Shown here piece after piece: positions 1 to 8,268 of a stretch of 27,259 bases of DNA (position 1 is the stretch's first letter; each line of letters begins with the position of its first letter). This DNA is from Deinococcus marmoris DSM 12784 (GTDB lineage: Bacteria; Deinococcota; Deinococci; Deinococcales; Deinococcaceae). The notes under the pieces are model-generated. The model was not told the origin of the DNA and made no database searches. It saw only the letters and a program-made list of their open reading frames with translations. Location: the NCBI RefSeq assembly GCF_000701405.1, contig NZ_JNIV01000065.1, positions 1-27,259 on the forward strand. Direction: 5' to 3'. The translations under genes were made by a program, and so were the position numbers.

Positions 1-336
1 CTGGAGCATCGAGTGTACGTTCAGCAGCATGAAGTCGCGGGGCTTCGACCTGGAACGGTCAGCGGTGACCCACGCTGACCGACTGGAGCGGTTATTTGGA
101 CTGGTCACGCTGGCCTGGGTGTGCTGTTTGAGGGTGGGCGTCTGGATGAACGCGTGCAAACCGATTCTGATCAAGGCTCATGGTCGCCGCGCAACAAGCG
201 TGTACCAGTATGGCTGGCAATATCTGGCGAGAGCGCTGAGATGGGATCGCCCACAGGCCGAAGCCTACTTTGGCCTCCTGAGTCACCCTTTTCCTGCGCT
301 CAGCACCGCCTGAACTCAAGTTGTCCGGTACTGAAG
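1..336 (+). mobile_element. Right end of an IS4-type element (partial)
   Basis: The transposase end at 313 is followed by about 20 bases (roughly 314-336, containing TTGTCCGGTACTG) that could be the right inverted repeat. The left end is outside the window, so the repeat cannot be matched and the right boundary is an estimate. Confidence 0.4.
2..313 (+). pseudogene. IS4-type transposase, 3' part (5' end outside the window)
   Basis: This is the C-terminal end of a DDE transposase, which cuts and rejoins the ends of its own insertion sequence. The frame is open from base 2 and ends with TGA at 311-313. The first residues read WSIECTFSSMKSRGFDLE: the Glu followed six residues later by Lys is the E(6)K part of the IS4-family signature around the third catalytic acid. 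The following LFGLVTLAWVCCLRVG helix is also typical of the family. Whether the whole gene is intact cannot be judged, because the rest lies left of the window. The coding end overlaps the end of the opposite-strand IS1182 transposase by 14 bases, which suggests that this element sits across the lost left end of that IS. Confidence 0.75.
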
Positions 337-1958
337 CGCGAGACCCTGGTTCCTTTGGGGCGATCACCATCCAGCCAGGTGCAGAGACGAACAACATTGA
401 TCGCCAGGGCAGTGAACACATGCTGGAGACGCGCTTTTTGCAGCCCTCGATATCGGCAATTTCTCAACCCAAAGGCCCGAACCCCCTGTGAAAGGGTGCC
501 CTCAATGCCTGCGCGCCGCTGATAGCGGCGCTGCGCTTCCAGATCAACCATGGCGTCTCGGGCTGCATGCAGCGCTTCCTGCTGGGCCTGGGGCTGGAAT
601 GTCAACGATTTGGGGCGCTTTTCGGATTTCACGCACTGTCCTCGGACTGGACACTGTAGGCACGTTTTCGCAGAAAACGTGGTGATGATGATGGGCTGCC
701 CAGATTTACGCTTCGTTGCCTGCCAGCGCTCACTCTCTTCGCCCTGCGGGCAGATGGCTTTCCGCCTGCTCCAGTGGATCTGGAAGTCTCGCAGTGTAAA
801 GGCACCGATTGTTCGATGTGCCTGAGACGTATTGGGCCGGACAGGCCCAATAATTTCCGTTCCGTGCTGCTCCTTTGCCCGCACGATCAGCTCTGCGGCG
901 TTGTAACCCGCATCGACCCAGTGCTCCGTCGGCTGGAGATCACGGCGAAATAAGTCGGTCTGAATGTGTTGTCCCAGTGGGGCATCGTGCACTTCTGCTG
1001 TTGTGGTCGCGACCTGGGTGATGAGATGAGGCAGGCCGTCATCGCAGGTTTCAGAAACATGCACCTTGTAACCAGACCATTCTCGCCCCCGTTTCGTGCT
1101 GTAGCGGGCTTCTGGATCGTAAGGCGACTCCACATGCATCGCCCCTTTCTTGACCAGCTCACTGCGAAGCCGGAACCGGACAGCGCCATCCAGCTCAATA
1201 AATTGACGTTGCCAGCAGCGTTCCAGGGTCAGCACCTCAGCGAGGTGCTGACTGCCTTGCGGTGCGTCGTCATGGGTGACCAGGGCCAGAAGCGTTTGCC
1301 CGTCTTTGCCGCCCTGATCAGCGTAGACCTGTTTGCCCTGGTCGCTCTTTGGAAACCGATAGTTTTCCATGCGGTGTCCATAGCGGTCATACCACTCCGG
1401 GTCTGCCACCTCACGCAGCCAATCTGGAGCAAAAGCCGCCAGGGCATTCAGGGCCGCACGCAGACATTCTGTAACCAACTCCAGACGGTTCATCACGCGG
1501 ATAGCGGCCAGGACGTGCGTCGAATCGGTGCGCTGTTTGCCGTGTCGTTGCAGCAGCCCACGGTCAACGCACAGGGACAGCAGCCGATCTAGCCAGTCCA
1601 GTGGTTCGGGTGCGGCAAGCAGACGGGTCCGAAATTCACAGAGCACACTGGCATCCAAACCGGGGTCATCAAGTGCCAACGACAGGGCGTATTTCCAGGC
1701 CAGGTGACCCCGCACAGCGTCAGCCGCCTGACGGTCAGTCAGGTTTTCGGCGTACTGCATGACGCTGATGAGCATCAACCGCCACGGGGCAGCCGCAGGC
1801 TGCCCCCGCTGGGGATAAAAATGGACGAAATCCTGGTCGGTCAGGAAAACGCCGAGTTCGTCGCGCAGGCGGATAAATGGCGCGCCTTTGGGAAACGCAG
1901 CGCGGGCAATGCGGGCGGTATCAGCCGGAACCTCTGGAATCGCGGTAGGACGCAGCAT
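300..1958 (-). CDS. IS1182-type transposase
   Basis: A 552-residue DDE transposase in one open frame. The N-terminal half (about residues 20-130) has the DUF772 layout with the LTDRQAADAVRGHLAWKYALSL block. The catalytic acids are visible as DSTHV (first Asp), WVDAGYN (second Asp) and RRAGIEGTLSQGVR (Glu). A Cys cluster of the form CLQCPVRGQC lies before the Glu region, as is usual in IS1182 relatives. The length is normal for the family. Start is the ATG at 1956-1958, 43 bases inside the right inverted repeat; only a weak GAGAA precedes it. The last residues (STGQLEFRRC) are read from sequence that may belong to the neighbouring IS4 element, so the natural C-terminus may have been replaced by a few foreign residues. 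The enzyme itself may still be active. Confidence 0.93.
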   Translation of the reverse strand: MLRPTAIPEVPADTARIARAAFPKGAPFIRLRDELGVFLTDQDFVHFYPQRGQPAAAPWRLMLISVMQYAENLTDRQAADAVRGHLAWKYALSLALDDPGLDASVLCEFRTRLLAAPEPLDWLDRLLSLCVDRGLLQRHGKQRTDSTHVLAAIRVMNRLELVTECLRAALNALAAFAPDWLREVADPEWYDRYGHRMENYRFPKSDQGKQVYADQGGKDGQTLLALVTHDDAPQGSQHLAEVLTLERCWQRQFIELDGAVRFRLRSELVKKGAMHVESPYDPEARYSTKRGREWSGYKVHVSETCDDGLPHLITQVATTTAEVHDAPLGQHIQTDLFRRDLQPTEHWVDAGYNAAELIVRAKEQHGTEIIGPVRPNTSQAHRTIGAFTLRDFQIHWSRRKAICPQGEESERWQATKRKSGQPIIITTFSAKTCLQCPVRGQCVKSEKRPKSLTFQPQAQQEALHAARDAMVDLEAQRRYQRRAGIEGTLSQGVRAFGLRNCRYRGLQKARLQHVFTALAINVVRLCTWLDGDRPKGTRVSRFSTGQLEFRRC

Positions 1959-2001
1959 TTCTCATTGTGCGCTCCATGCTGGGAATTCGCCAGCAGAATC
2001 C
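314..2001 (-). mobile_element. IS1182-type element, left end missing
   Basis: The right end is marked by GAATTCGCCAGCAGAATCC at 1983-2001, just upstream of the transposase. This 19-mer recurs as both ends of the 153-bp element at 12822-12974, where it points outward in the same way, so it is very probably the terminal repeat. The partner GGATTCTGCTGGCGAATTC is not present anywhere in bases 1-340. The left end has been replaced by the IS4-type sequence. The exact left boundary is uncertain (about 314-336). Confidence 0.65.
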
Positions 2002-2061
2002 GCCCGATAACGCAACGATCTGAGGTGCTGCCACCGCTGAAGCAAGGCCTTCCGGAGCGCC

Positions 2062-2077
2062 TAGACTGGCCTTCCCC
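2062..2077 (+). promoter_or_regulatory. -10 box and very short or absent leader of the first histidine kinase
   Basis: TAGACT at 2062-2067 fits the TANNNT -10 pattern and ends 10 nt before the ATG at 2078. No Shine-Dalgarno sequence is visible in between (GGCCTTCCCC). A closely similar block, CAGACT then 9 nt then ATG, precedes the homologous kinase remnant at 12749 (minus strand), so the block is shared between the copies. No convincing -35 box is seen. Confidence 0.45.
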
Positions 2078-3844
2078 ATGACTGATGCCCTCACAGCGAA
2101 CTCACCTGATCCGGCAGCGGTGCAGGCCGCGCAACTGCTCGCCCATCTCCAGCACGTGACGCAGGCCCTGGCCGCCGTCCGTCAAGCGGATGAAGTCTTC
2201 GACATCATCCTGAGTGACGCCCTGGCCGCCCTGGGTGCCATCTCCGGGGTGGTGTTGCTGGTTGAACAGTCTCATCTGCGCGTCGCGGCCCGCAGTGGTC
2301 ACGACGACGCCAGCATCTGGCAGGACGGTGACCTGAGCGGGCACAGACCCAGTCCAGATGCGCTGTGCAGGGACACGCCGCTGTTCTTCAGCAAGAGCGG
2401 CGACCTGGTCGCCGCCTACCCGGACCTCGAAGCTCGGACGGGCGGTGTAGCCGCCGATGCCAGTGTGGTGCTGCCCATGGTGGAAGAGGGCCGTCCGCTG
2501 GGCGTGATCATCCTGAACTTCAAGGAACCGCACAACTTTACCCCGGAAGAGGAACACTTCCTGCGGACGCTGGCGGGTCAGTGCGCTCTGGCGCTGGACC
2601 GCGTCCGGCTCTCCGGCGATCTGGAACGGCAGGTGCGGGACCGCACCGCCGAACTCGAAGCCTTCGTGCGCTTCACCGAGGCGGCAGCCAGCGAGATCAA
2701 TGTGCTGGCCCTGGCCCGCCGGGCAGTGGACATCCTGAGCGTCCTGCTTCCCGATTGCACCAACGGCTACTACGCTCTGGAAGATGGCCGCTGGAAGCTC
2801 AAGGTCCACACCAGCGATCTGGAGAATGATCCAGTCCTGCTGGGAACGCTCAAAGCCGGACTGCCGCTGGACACCCCGCTCTTCGCCCAGCCAATGCAGA
2901 CGGGTGAACCTGTCTTCGTCGACGGCTGGGAAGGTGAGCAGGAGCGGTTCGCCCTGACCGGGGCCTACCAGAGTGTCGCCATCTACCCGCTGTTCATCGG
3001 CGAGCGACCCCAGGCGATGTTCGCGCTGGGCGTCAAGGACACTCCGTGCTGGTCCGAGCATGACCGGGCAGTGTTCCACTCGGTGGGGCGCAGCCTGAGC
3101 CTGGCCCTGGAGCGCACCGAGACCGCCCGGCAGCTCACGGTGCAGAACGACCTGCTGCGGGCGTCGAACGAGGAGCTCGAGGCTTTTACTTACAGCGTCT
3201 CGCACGATTTGCGGACTCCGGTGCGGCACATCGCCAGCTTCGGCGATCTGCTGCGCCGCGAGCTGCCAGAGCTACTGAGTGTGAAGGCGGAGCGGTATTT
3301 TGGGATCGTCAAAACCGCCGCCGACACCCTCAACACGTTGATCGACGGCATGCTGGACGTCTCGCGCGCCTCGCGCCAGCCGCTGAAGGCCGAGCAGGTG
3401 GAACTGGACCGGGTGTTCAGTGCCGTCCGCCATGAGGTGGGGGTGGCCCTGCCGCAGCGCCAGATCGACTGGCAGGTGGGCACCCTGCCCACCGTCGTAG
3501 GGGACGCGGGGTTGCTGCGCCGCGTGGTCACGGCGCTGGTGGACAACGCGGTGAAGTACACCCGTGACCGTGAACGGGCACGGATCGAGGTCTGGGCGGA
3601 AGACCGGGGACAGAGCTGGGCCGTCCTGGTGCGGGACAACGGCGTGGGCTTCAGCCCGCAGTACAGCGACAAGCTGTTCAGCATGTTCCAGCGCTTACAT
3701 CGCCAGGAAGATTTCGAGGGGGCCGCCGTCAGTCTGGCCAACGCGCGGCGCATCATGACCCGGCATGGCGGGACGATGACGGCGGAGGGTCAGACCGGCG
3801 TGGGGGCCACCTTTGGCTTCATCCTGCCTAAAGCGCCAGTGTAA
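2078..3844 (+). CDS. GAF-GAF sensor histidine kinase with altered G2 box
   Basis: A 588-residue cytoplasmic sensor kinase without transmembrane segments. Domains in order: GAF about 22-175, GAF about 190-345, short coiled linker, HisKA about 360-435 with the phospho-acceptor His376 in SVSHDLRTP, HATPase about 470-585. The N box (LVDNAVKY) and G1 box (RDNGVGF) are normal, and the C-terminal GVGATFGF is normal. The G2 box is not: where the convergent paralogue reads GGTGVGLA this protein reads EGAAVSLA (residues 547-554), losing two of the lid glycines. ATP binding may be reduced or lost. The HisKA type resembles that of bacterial phytochromes. No intact response regulator lies beside it. It ends about 150 bp from the end of the convergent kinase gene. 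Confidence 0.92.
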   Translation: MTDALTANSPDPAAVQAAQLLAHLQHVTQALAAVRQADEVFDIILSDALAALGAISGVVLLVEQSHLRVAARSGHDDASIWQDGDLSGHRPSPDALCRDTPLFFSKSGDLVAAYPDLEARTGGVAADASVVLPMVEEGRPLGVIILNFKEPHNFTPEEEHFLRTLAGQCALALDRVRLSGDLERQVRDRTAELEAFVRFTEAAASEINVLALARRAVDILSVLLPDCTNGYYALEDGRWKLKVHTSDLENDPVLLGTLKAGLPLDTPLFAQPMQTGEPVFVDGWEGEQERFALTGAYQSVAIYPLFIGERPQAMFALGVKDTPCWSEHDRAVFHSVGRSLSLALERTETARQLTVQNDLLRASNEELEAFTYSVSHDLRTPVRHIASFGDLLRRELPELLSVKAERYFGIVKTAADTLNTLIDGMLDVSRASRQPLKAEQVELDRVFSAVRHEVGVALPQRQIDWQVGTLPTVVGDAGLLRRVVTALVDNAVKYTRDRERARIEVWAEDRGQSWAVLVRDNGVGFSPQYSDKLFSMFQRLHRQEDFEGAAVSLANARRIMTRHGGTMTAEGQTGVGATFGFILPKAPV

Positions 3845-3901
3845 CGAAGCTCGCTCAGGCACCTTTTTCAGCTTTCAGCGCATCTCACGAGACCCAGATC
3901 T

Positions 3902-3917
3902 GAAGCGTGAACGCTTC
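3902..3917. terminator. Hairpin between convergent kinase genes
   Basis: GAAGCG-TGAA-CGCTTC is a perfect 6-bp stem with a four-base loop in the 148-bp gap between the two convergent kinase genes. No T run follows on either strand, so a role as a terminator is only a guess from its position. Confidence 0.25.
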
Positions 3918-3992
3918 GGTCATGTTGCCGTTGGCCTTAAGAGTCCCGCTGATCACCGCCGAGCTGCATGGCAGGTTCCGTCCGCGTCCTGA

Positions 3993-6290
3993 TTACTTCA
4001 AGCCCTGCTGTGCCAGGGGTAGCGTGAACCCGAAGGTGGCCCCGGCACCGTCTGAACTCTGGGCAAAGACGCGCCCACCGTGCTTCAGGATGATCCTCCG
4101 CATCGTCGCCAGACCCACCCCGGTGCCCCCAAAGTCCCGTTCGCTGTGCAGGCGCTGAAAGACCCCGAACAGCTTGTGGGCGTAGTTGGGATTAAATCCC
4201 ACCCCGTTGTCCTGCACGGAGACGATCCACTCGTTGTCCCGCTCCTCCGCCCAGATCCGAATTTCAGACACCGCCCGGGGGCTGGAGTACTTCACCGCGT
4301 TGCTCAGCAGGTTGGTCATGACCTGCTGCAACATGTCCCGGTCTCCCACGAGTTGAGGCAGCGGCCCCAGCTCCCAGTGCACCCGCTGCTGAGCGAACTC
4401 GATCTGCACGTCGCGCTGTGCCTGCGCGACCAGCGCGTTCAGGTCAACCATCTGAAACCGGGGGTCCTGCGCCCCCGCACGGGACAGCGACAGCATCGCG
4501 TCGATCATCGCCGACATCCGGTCTGCGGCCTGCTGCACCATCTCCAGATGACGCGTGACCTTCTCGTTCGGCGTGACGCTCAGCGCTTTCCGGGCGAGAT
4601 CGACGAACGCCGTGATGTGCCGCACCGGCGTTCTCAGGTCATGCGAGGCAGACTGGGCGAACGCTTCGAGCTCCTCGTTCGCGGCTGATAGTTCCCGCGT
4701 CCGGGCGTCCAGGGTGTCCCGCTGAGCGGCGAGCTGAGCGGCCTGGGTGCTGAGCGTCTGGGCCTGCGCGGCGCGCTTCAGCGCCAGGTCCAGACTATGC
4801 CCCACGGCGCGGAAGATGCCCCGATCCCGCTCGGTCCAGCGCTGCGCCTTCTGCGACGCCATCACCATCACACTGGTCATCACGTCGCCATCAAAGAACG
4901 GCTGGAAGGCCGCCGCCCGGTACAGTGCCGACTCGGGAACGCCCTGCGCGTCTGGATCCCAGGCCTCCTCGAAAACGATGTCCCGTTCGCGCTCCGCACG
5001 CGCCAGGTGCGGCTGATTCAGCGGATACCCGGCCCGCGCGACGCCCAGCACGTCGGGCGGAAAGCCCTCGCTCCAGAGTTGGGCCCGGAAACAGGCCGCA
5101 TCGCGCTGAAAATAGACCACGTCCACCGCCCGGGTCTGCTGCAACAGGGAGGCGGCGCGCTGAATCAGGATGGGCACGTCGGTTTCCACCCCAACCTGCT
5201 CGGTGAAGGTGGTAAAGGCCCGCAGGGCCGTCCGCTCCTCGTCCAGTTGCCTGGCCTGCTCGGCGCGCTCCAGGGCCAGGTTCAGCCCCATCTCGACCGC
5301 ATGCACGATGGCCTGATCCTGCGCCTGCCACTCGCGCACGTCCTTGAGTCCCACCGAGAGCACCCCGTACACTTCACCGTTCACCAGCAGCGGGGTGTTG
5401 GCAACGGCGGTGTACGCCTCGGTGTGTTTGATGTGGTCGCGGGTGGCCGCCTGGGCGTCCTTGAAGACCGCCTCACGGGCGCACAGCACCTCCGCGATCA
5501 TCGGGGTGTCGGCGGTGATCCCGGCGGCCAGTCTGGCCGCCAGGTCCGCCGGCACGTCCTCCGTCCAGACCCGGGCCTTCCAGAGGGCGTCCTCCTGCTC
5601 GTAGTAGCCCACGCTGGCCTCGGGGAAATGCGCTCTCAGGGCGAGGGTGGCCACCCTTGCGAGGGCGAGCACATCGGTGTCTGTCCCCACGGCGGTGGTA
5701 AAGCGCGCGAAGGCCTCCAGCGCGGCAGTGCGTTCTGCCACCCGCCGCTCCAGTGCTTCGGCCCGCCGCACCCGGCCCAGGGCGACGGCGCACTGGGAGG
5801 CCAGGGTGCGCAGGAACGCGCGTTCTTCGGGGGTGAACGTATGCGGCTCCCTGAATTCGATCACCAGGCTGCCGAGCGCCACCTGACCCAGAAACATCGG
5901 CAGCACGGCGCTCGCCACGGACGCGCGCGCGCCCGTTCTGGCTTCGAGTTCGGGATACGCGGCCTGCACCGCGCCGGCATGCTCGAAGAAGAGCGGCTTC
6001 CGGCTTCTGAGCACGTCGGCGGCCGGAACCGGATCGCTCAGGGGGCCGTCCGACCAGATGGTCGGCGCTCCAGCCTCTTCTCCCCGGGTGGCCGCACAGT
6101 TGAGGCGGGTCTGCTGGGCATTCACCAGCAAAATGGCTCCCGCGATGGCCTGAAGGGCCTCCAATGCAGGGGTCAGGATCACCGCGAACACAGCGTCCTG
6201 GGTACTCGCGGCGGCGAGATTCTCGGTGACGTGCTGGAGATGCTCGGACAGCGAGGACAATCCTGCGAGGGACGCGGACGGCAAAGGCAT
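3993..6290 (-). CDS. Triple-GAF sensor histidine kinase
   Basis: A 765-residue soluble histidine kinase, paralogous to the kinase at 2078-3844 but with one more GAF domain. Order: GAF about 15-170, GAF about 185-345, GAF about 355-515, coiled linker about 515-540, HisKA with His550 in SASHDLRTPVRH, HATPase about 650-760. All ATP-binding boxes look intact: N box LLSNAVKY, G1 QDNGVGF, F region FGVFQRLH, G2 GGTGVGLA. Signals sensed by the GAF domains cannot be deduced; no phytochrome-type Cys context is obvious. There is no attached receiver and no regulator next to it, so its partner must be encoded elsewhere. Start is the ATG at 6288-6290, directly behind a leaderless-type -10 box. Confidence 0.93.
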   Translation of the reverse strand: MPLPSASLAGLSSLSEHLQHVTENLAAASTQDAVFAVILTPALEALQAIAGAILLVNAQQTRLNCAATRGEEAGAPTIWSDGPLSDPVPAADVLRSRKPLFFEHAGAVQAAYPELEARTGARASVASAVLPMFLGQVALGSLVIEFREPHTFTPEERAFLRTLASQCAVALGRVRRAEALERRVAERTAALEAFARFTTAVGTDTDVLALARVATLALRAHFPEASVGYYEQEDALWKARVWTEDVPADLAARLAAGITADTPMIAEVLCAREAVFKDAQAATRDHIKHTEAYTAVANTPLLVNGEVYGVLSVGLKDVREWQAQDQAIVHAVEMGLNLALERAEQARQLDEERTALRAFTTFTEQVGVETDVPILIQRAASLLQQTRAVDVVYFQRDAACFRAQLWSEGFPPDVLGVARAGYPLNQPHLARAERERDIVFEEAWDPDAQGVPESALYRAAAFQPFFDGDVMTSVMVMASQKAQRWTERDRGIFRAVGHSLDLALKRAAQAQTLSTQAAQLAAQRDTLDARTRELSAANEELEAFAQSASHDLRTPVRHITAFVDLARKALSVTPNEKVTRHLEMVQQAADRMSAMIDAMLSLSRAGAQDPRFQMVDLNALVAQAQRDVQIEFAQQRVHWELGPLPQLVGDRDMLQQVMTNLLSNAVKYSSPRAVSEIRIWAEERDNEWIVSVQDNGVGFNPNYAHKLFGVFQRLHSERDFGGTGVGLATMRRIILKHGGRVFAQSSDGAGATFGFTLPLAQQGLK

Positions 6291-6303
6291 GCGCAGAAGA
6301 ATA
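6291..6303 (-). promoter_or_regulatory. Leaderless-type -10 box of the triple-GAF kinase
   Basis: On the minus strand TATTCT (6298-6303) is followed by 7 nt and then the ATG at 6290. This is the spacing expected when transcription begins at or next to the start codon, a layout common in Deinococcus. No Shine-Dalgarno sequence is visible. Confidence 0.55.
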
Positions 6304-6444
6304 AGGGAAATTTGAGAATCGGAACAGCAACCCGCGCTAAGGAATGAGTGCTTAACCGCATTGCAAGGCCCTCTCGCCCGAAATCAGCCGTTCAGGTCAT
6401 GAATGCCGCCCAGCATGGAATTTGCAGCAGACTCCTGCCGGATC

Positions 6445-7158
6445 TCATGGTCCAGACTCGATCTGCCCTTCAGTCGGTCTGGCTTTCACACTGGCAAATA
6501 GATCCACGAACACCTGCGTCAGCACCGGATCGAAGTGGTGTCCCGCCTGCGCCCTGATCTCGGCCAGCGCCGCTTGATGGGTCCACGCCGCCTTGTAAGG
6601 TCTCTGGCTCGTCAGGGCGTCGTAGACGTCGCACAGCGCAAACACTCGGCCTTCCAGGCTGATCTCGCCCCCCATTCTGCCCGCCGGGTAGCCCTGACCG
6701 TCCCAGCGCTCATGGTGATCACGGATCACCCGCAGCGCCGCTTCCGGCAGGGACTCCAGCTTCAGTGCCGCCGCAAAGCGCAAACCTGCCCCGACGTGTG
6801 AGCGCATGACGGTCCACTCGGCAGCGTCCAGTGGGCCAGGTTTGAGCAGCACGGCGTCAGGGATGTCAAGCTTGCCGATGTCGTGCAGGTACGCGCCCCA
6901 GCGCAGCGCCCGCGTCTGGGATGGGGACCAGAACAGTGCCCTAGACATCCGCAGCGCCAGATCGGTGACCCGGTCCGTGTGGCCCCTGGTTTCGCTGTCC
7001 CGGGCCTCCAGGACCAGGGTCAGTGAACGCAGTGTGGTGTCACAGACCTCGTTGGCCTGTTCGTCGGCGGCCCGCCAGGCCGTCAGGCCGAACCAGGCGG
7101 GCGTCTCGCATGCGCCCGGCGTGCTGTCTGGAACACCACGAGGCTTAACAGGCAACAT
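6445..7158 (-). CDS. HD-GYP domain protein, probable cyclic di-GMP phosphodiesterase
   Basis: A 237-residue protein that is almost entirely an HD-GYP domain, the metal-dependent phosphodiesterase fold that hydrolyses cyclic di-GMP. Seen motifs: RGHTDRV (first His helix), LHDIGKLDIPD with His92-Asp93, the LLKPGPLDAAEW block, DHHERWDGQGYP with Gly-Tyr-Pro at 156-158, and CDVYDALTSQRPYK. All the usual metal ligands appear to be present. The N-terminal 40 or so residues (GVPDSTPGAC...) have no recognisable domain, and no sensory domain is attached. It is transcribed alone: 154 bp separate it from the kinase start downstream, and 70 bp from the gene behind it. The short linker suggests that its activity depends on partners or on expression. 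Confidence 0.92.
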   Translation of the reverse strand: MLPVKPRGVPDSTPGACETPAWFGLTAWRAADEQANEVCDTTLRSLTLVLEARDSETRGHTDRVTDLALRMSRALFWSPSQTRALRWGAYLHDIGKLDIPDAVLLKPGPLDAAEWTVMRSHVGAGLRFAAALKLESLPEAALRVIRDHHERWDGQGYPAGRMGGEISLEGRVFALCDVYDALTSQRPYKAAWTHQAALAEIRAQAGHHFDPVLTQVFVDLFASVKARPTEGQIESGP

Positions 7159-7170
7159 GAATCCAGTATA
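7159..7170 (-). promoter_or_regulatory. Leaderless-type -10 box of the HD-GYP gene
   Basis: Minus-strand TATACT (7165-7170) lies 6 nt upstream of the ATG at 7158, with GGATTC in between and no ribosome-binding site. This is a strong TANNNT match at leaderless spacing. Confidence 0.55.
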
Positions 7171-7228
7171 GAAGCGCAGACCTCACGCCGATCTCACCTG
7201 TCTATCACATAAAGAATCACCCTGAAGA

Positions 7229-7798
7229 TCAGACCAGTTCATAGCGTTCAGCAGGTTTCAGGTGCTCCCACAATGTGGCCTCCAGGCTGGCGTGCGTATG
7301 AACATCCTCACTCCGCAGCCGCAGCAAGAGCAACCCGGCGCTCCCAAAGATCAAATCCATCATCCCATCGCGGCGCTGCTGTCCGGCGTGGTCACCGCCG
7401 GTGCCACTCAGCGTGATGGCGGCCACCGGGCGGGCATCGGTCACGGCCACGATCAGGAAATCGACGTGTTCGTGCTGCATTCGGGCGGTCAGGTCCTGCG
7501 CCGCAGGCGCTTCACTCTGAAAGACGTCACCCAGGCGCACGTTGGGAAAGGCGCGGTAGCCGGGCAGGAGGGCCTGGTCCAGGGTGCGAAAGAACTCGCC
7601 CCTGCTGTGGGTAAAGAAGCGGGGGGTCATATGGATGAGGGGGTGGTCCGGCAAAGTCTGGCCCCCCTGGTGTGGGTCAGGAGTGGCGTCAGGTTTCTCC
7701 GTCCGGGGAACCGCCCTGCGCTTGAGCAGGCGTATTCCAGCCTGCGGCAACGACGCGGCAATGACGCCGAGAAGCAGGCCAGATATGAAGAATTCCAC
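7229..7798 (-). CDS. Membrane-anchored DUF2726-type protein
   Basis: A 189-residue protein starting at a GTG (7796-7798). Residues about 3-20 (FFISGLLLGVIAASLPQA) form one hydrophobic segment, probably an N-terminal anchor. A charged linker follows (about 22-55). From about residue 58 it matches the DUF2726 layout: a helix FFRTLDQALLPGYRAFPNVRLGDVF, a strand HVDFLIVAV, a strand AAITLSG followed by DHAGQQRRDGMMDLIF, and a final LLLLRLRS. DUF2726 proteins resemble restriction-type nuclease folds, but no activity is established, and here the strand that usually carries the acidic IELD motif reads ITLSG, so catalytic residues may be missing. It has its own promoter and is not clearly part of an operon. 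Confidence 0.7.
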   Translation of the reverse strand: MEFFISGLLLGVIAASLPQAGIRLLKRRAVPRTEKPDATPDPHQGGQTLPDHPLIHMTPRFFTHSRGEFFRTLDQALLPGYRAFPNVRLGDVFQSEAPAAQDLTARMQHEHVDFLIVAVTDARPVAAITLSGTGGDHAGQQRRDGMMDLIFGSAGLLLLRLRSEDVHTHASLEATLWEHLKPAERYELV

Positions 7799-7809
7799 AT
7801 CCGATATTA
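7799..7809 (-). promoter_or_regulatory. Leaderless-type -10 box of the DUF2726 gene
   Basis: Minus-strand TAATAT (7804-7809) is 5 nt before the GTG at 7798. A TTGTCA further upstream (7824-7829) is too close for a standard -35 box (14-nt spacer). The -10 spacing supports the GTG as the start. Confidence 0.45.
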
Positions 7810-7984
7810 GACATTTTCGACTCTGACAACCATCTCGCGTGAAATTTTATAAATTTTCTGTGGTGGGTAGCCCGATGCTGGTGGACCTGAATGAACGTTC
7901 GTTTCTGCACGCTTCTGAGTTGCGTGAGTTGCGGCGCCAGAAAACTCTCATGCGGCCTGGACGAAGTTTGGGTCCTCGCCACGT

Positions 7985-8194
7985 TCAACCCTCGTAAGCC
8001 GTGAGGTGGTCATACATGAGTACGAACAGGCTGGTCATCCGCTGGCCAGCCTGCTCGCCGAATTCGTTCCAGACCTCCTCAGCGAGTCCGAGCACCTGGC
8101 GGTCCTGCGGCTCAGTTTCGACGTGAGCAGTGACGTCGCCCACCTCGGGCGGCAGCCTGCCCCAGGTGTCAAGCACTGCGGCGTGGTGGGTCAT
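7985..8194 (-). CDS. Small acidic protein of unknown function
   Basis: A 69-residue protein beginning MTHHAAVLDTWG and ending DHLTAYEG. The start at 8194 is chosen because AAAGGAAG (minus strand, 8204-8211) sits 9 nt upstream as a good Shine-Dalgarno sequence; a longer reading to 8221 would place that site inside the gene. The protein is acidic, rich in Glu and Asp, and has no signal peptide or membrane segment. It lies 74 bp behind the GGDEF gene on the same strand, so it is probably the last gene of the LOV/GGDEF operon. I do not recognise the family and assign no function. Confidence 0.6.
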   Translation of the reverse strand: MTHHAAVLDTWGRLPPEVGDVTAHVETEPQDRQVLGLAEEVWNEFGEQAGQRMTSLFVLMYDHLTAYEG

Positions 8195-8268
8195 GTCCCG
8201 TTTCTTCCTTTGGCCTCTCACGGACCCCGAGCTGGGAGAGCGTACCCCGGCGCTCAGAAGAACACGCT

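Noticed and set aside
4797..6347. Long plus-strand open frame (516 codons) opposite the triple-GAF kinase
   Set aside because: It is the antisense shadow of a clear kinase gene in high-GC DNA; its His/Gly/Arg-rich product has no motif and no ribosome-binding site.
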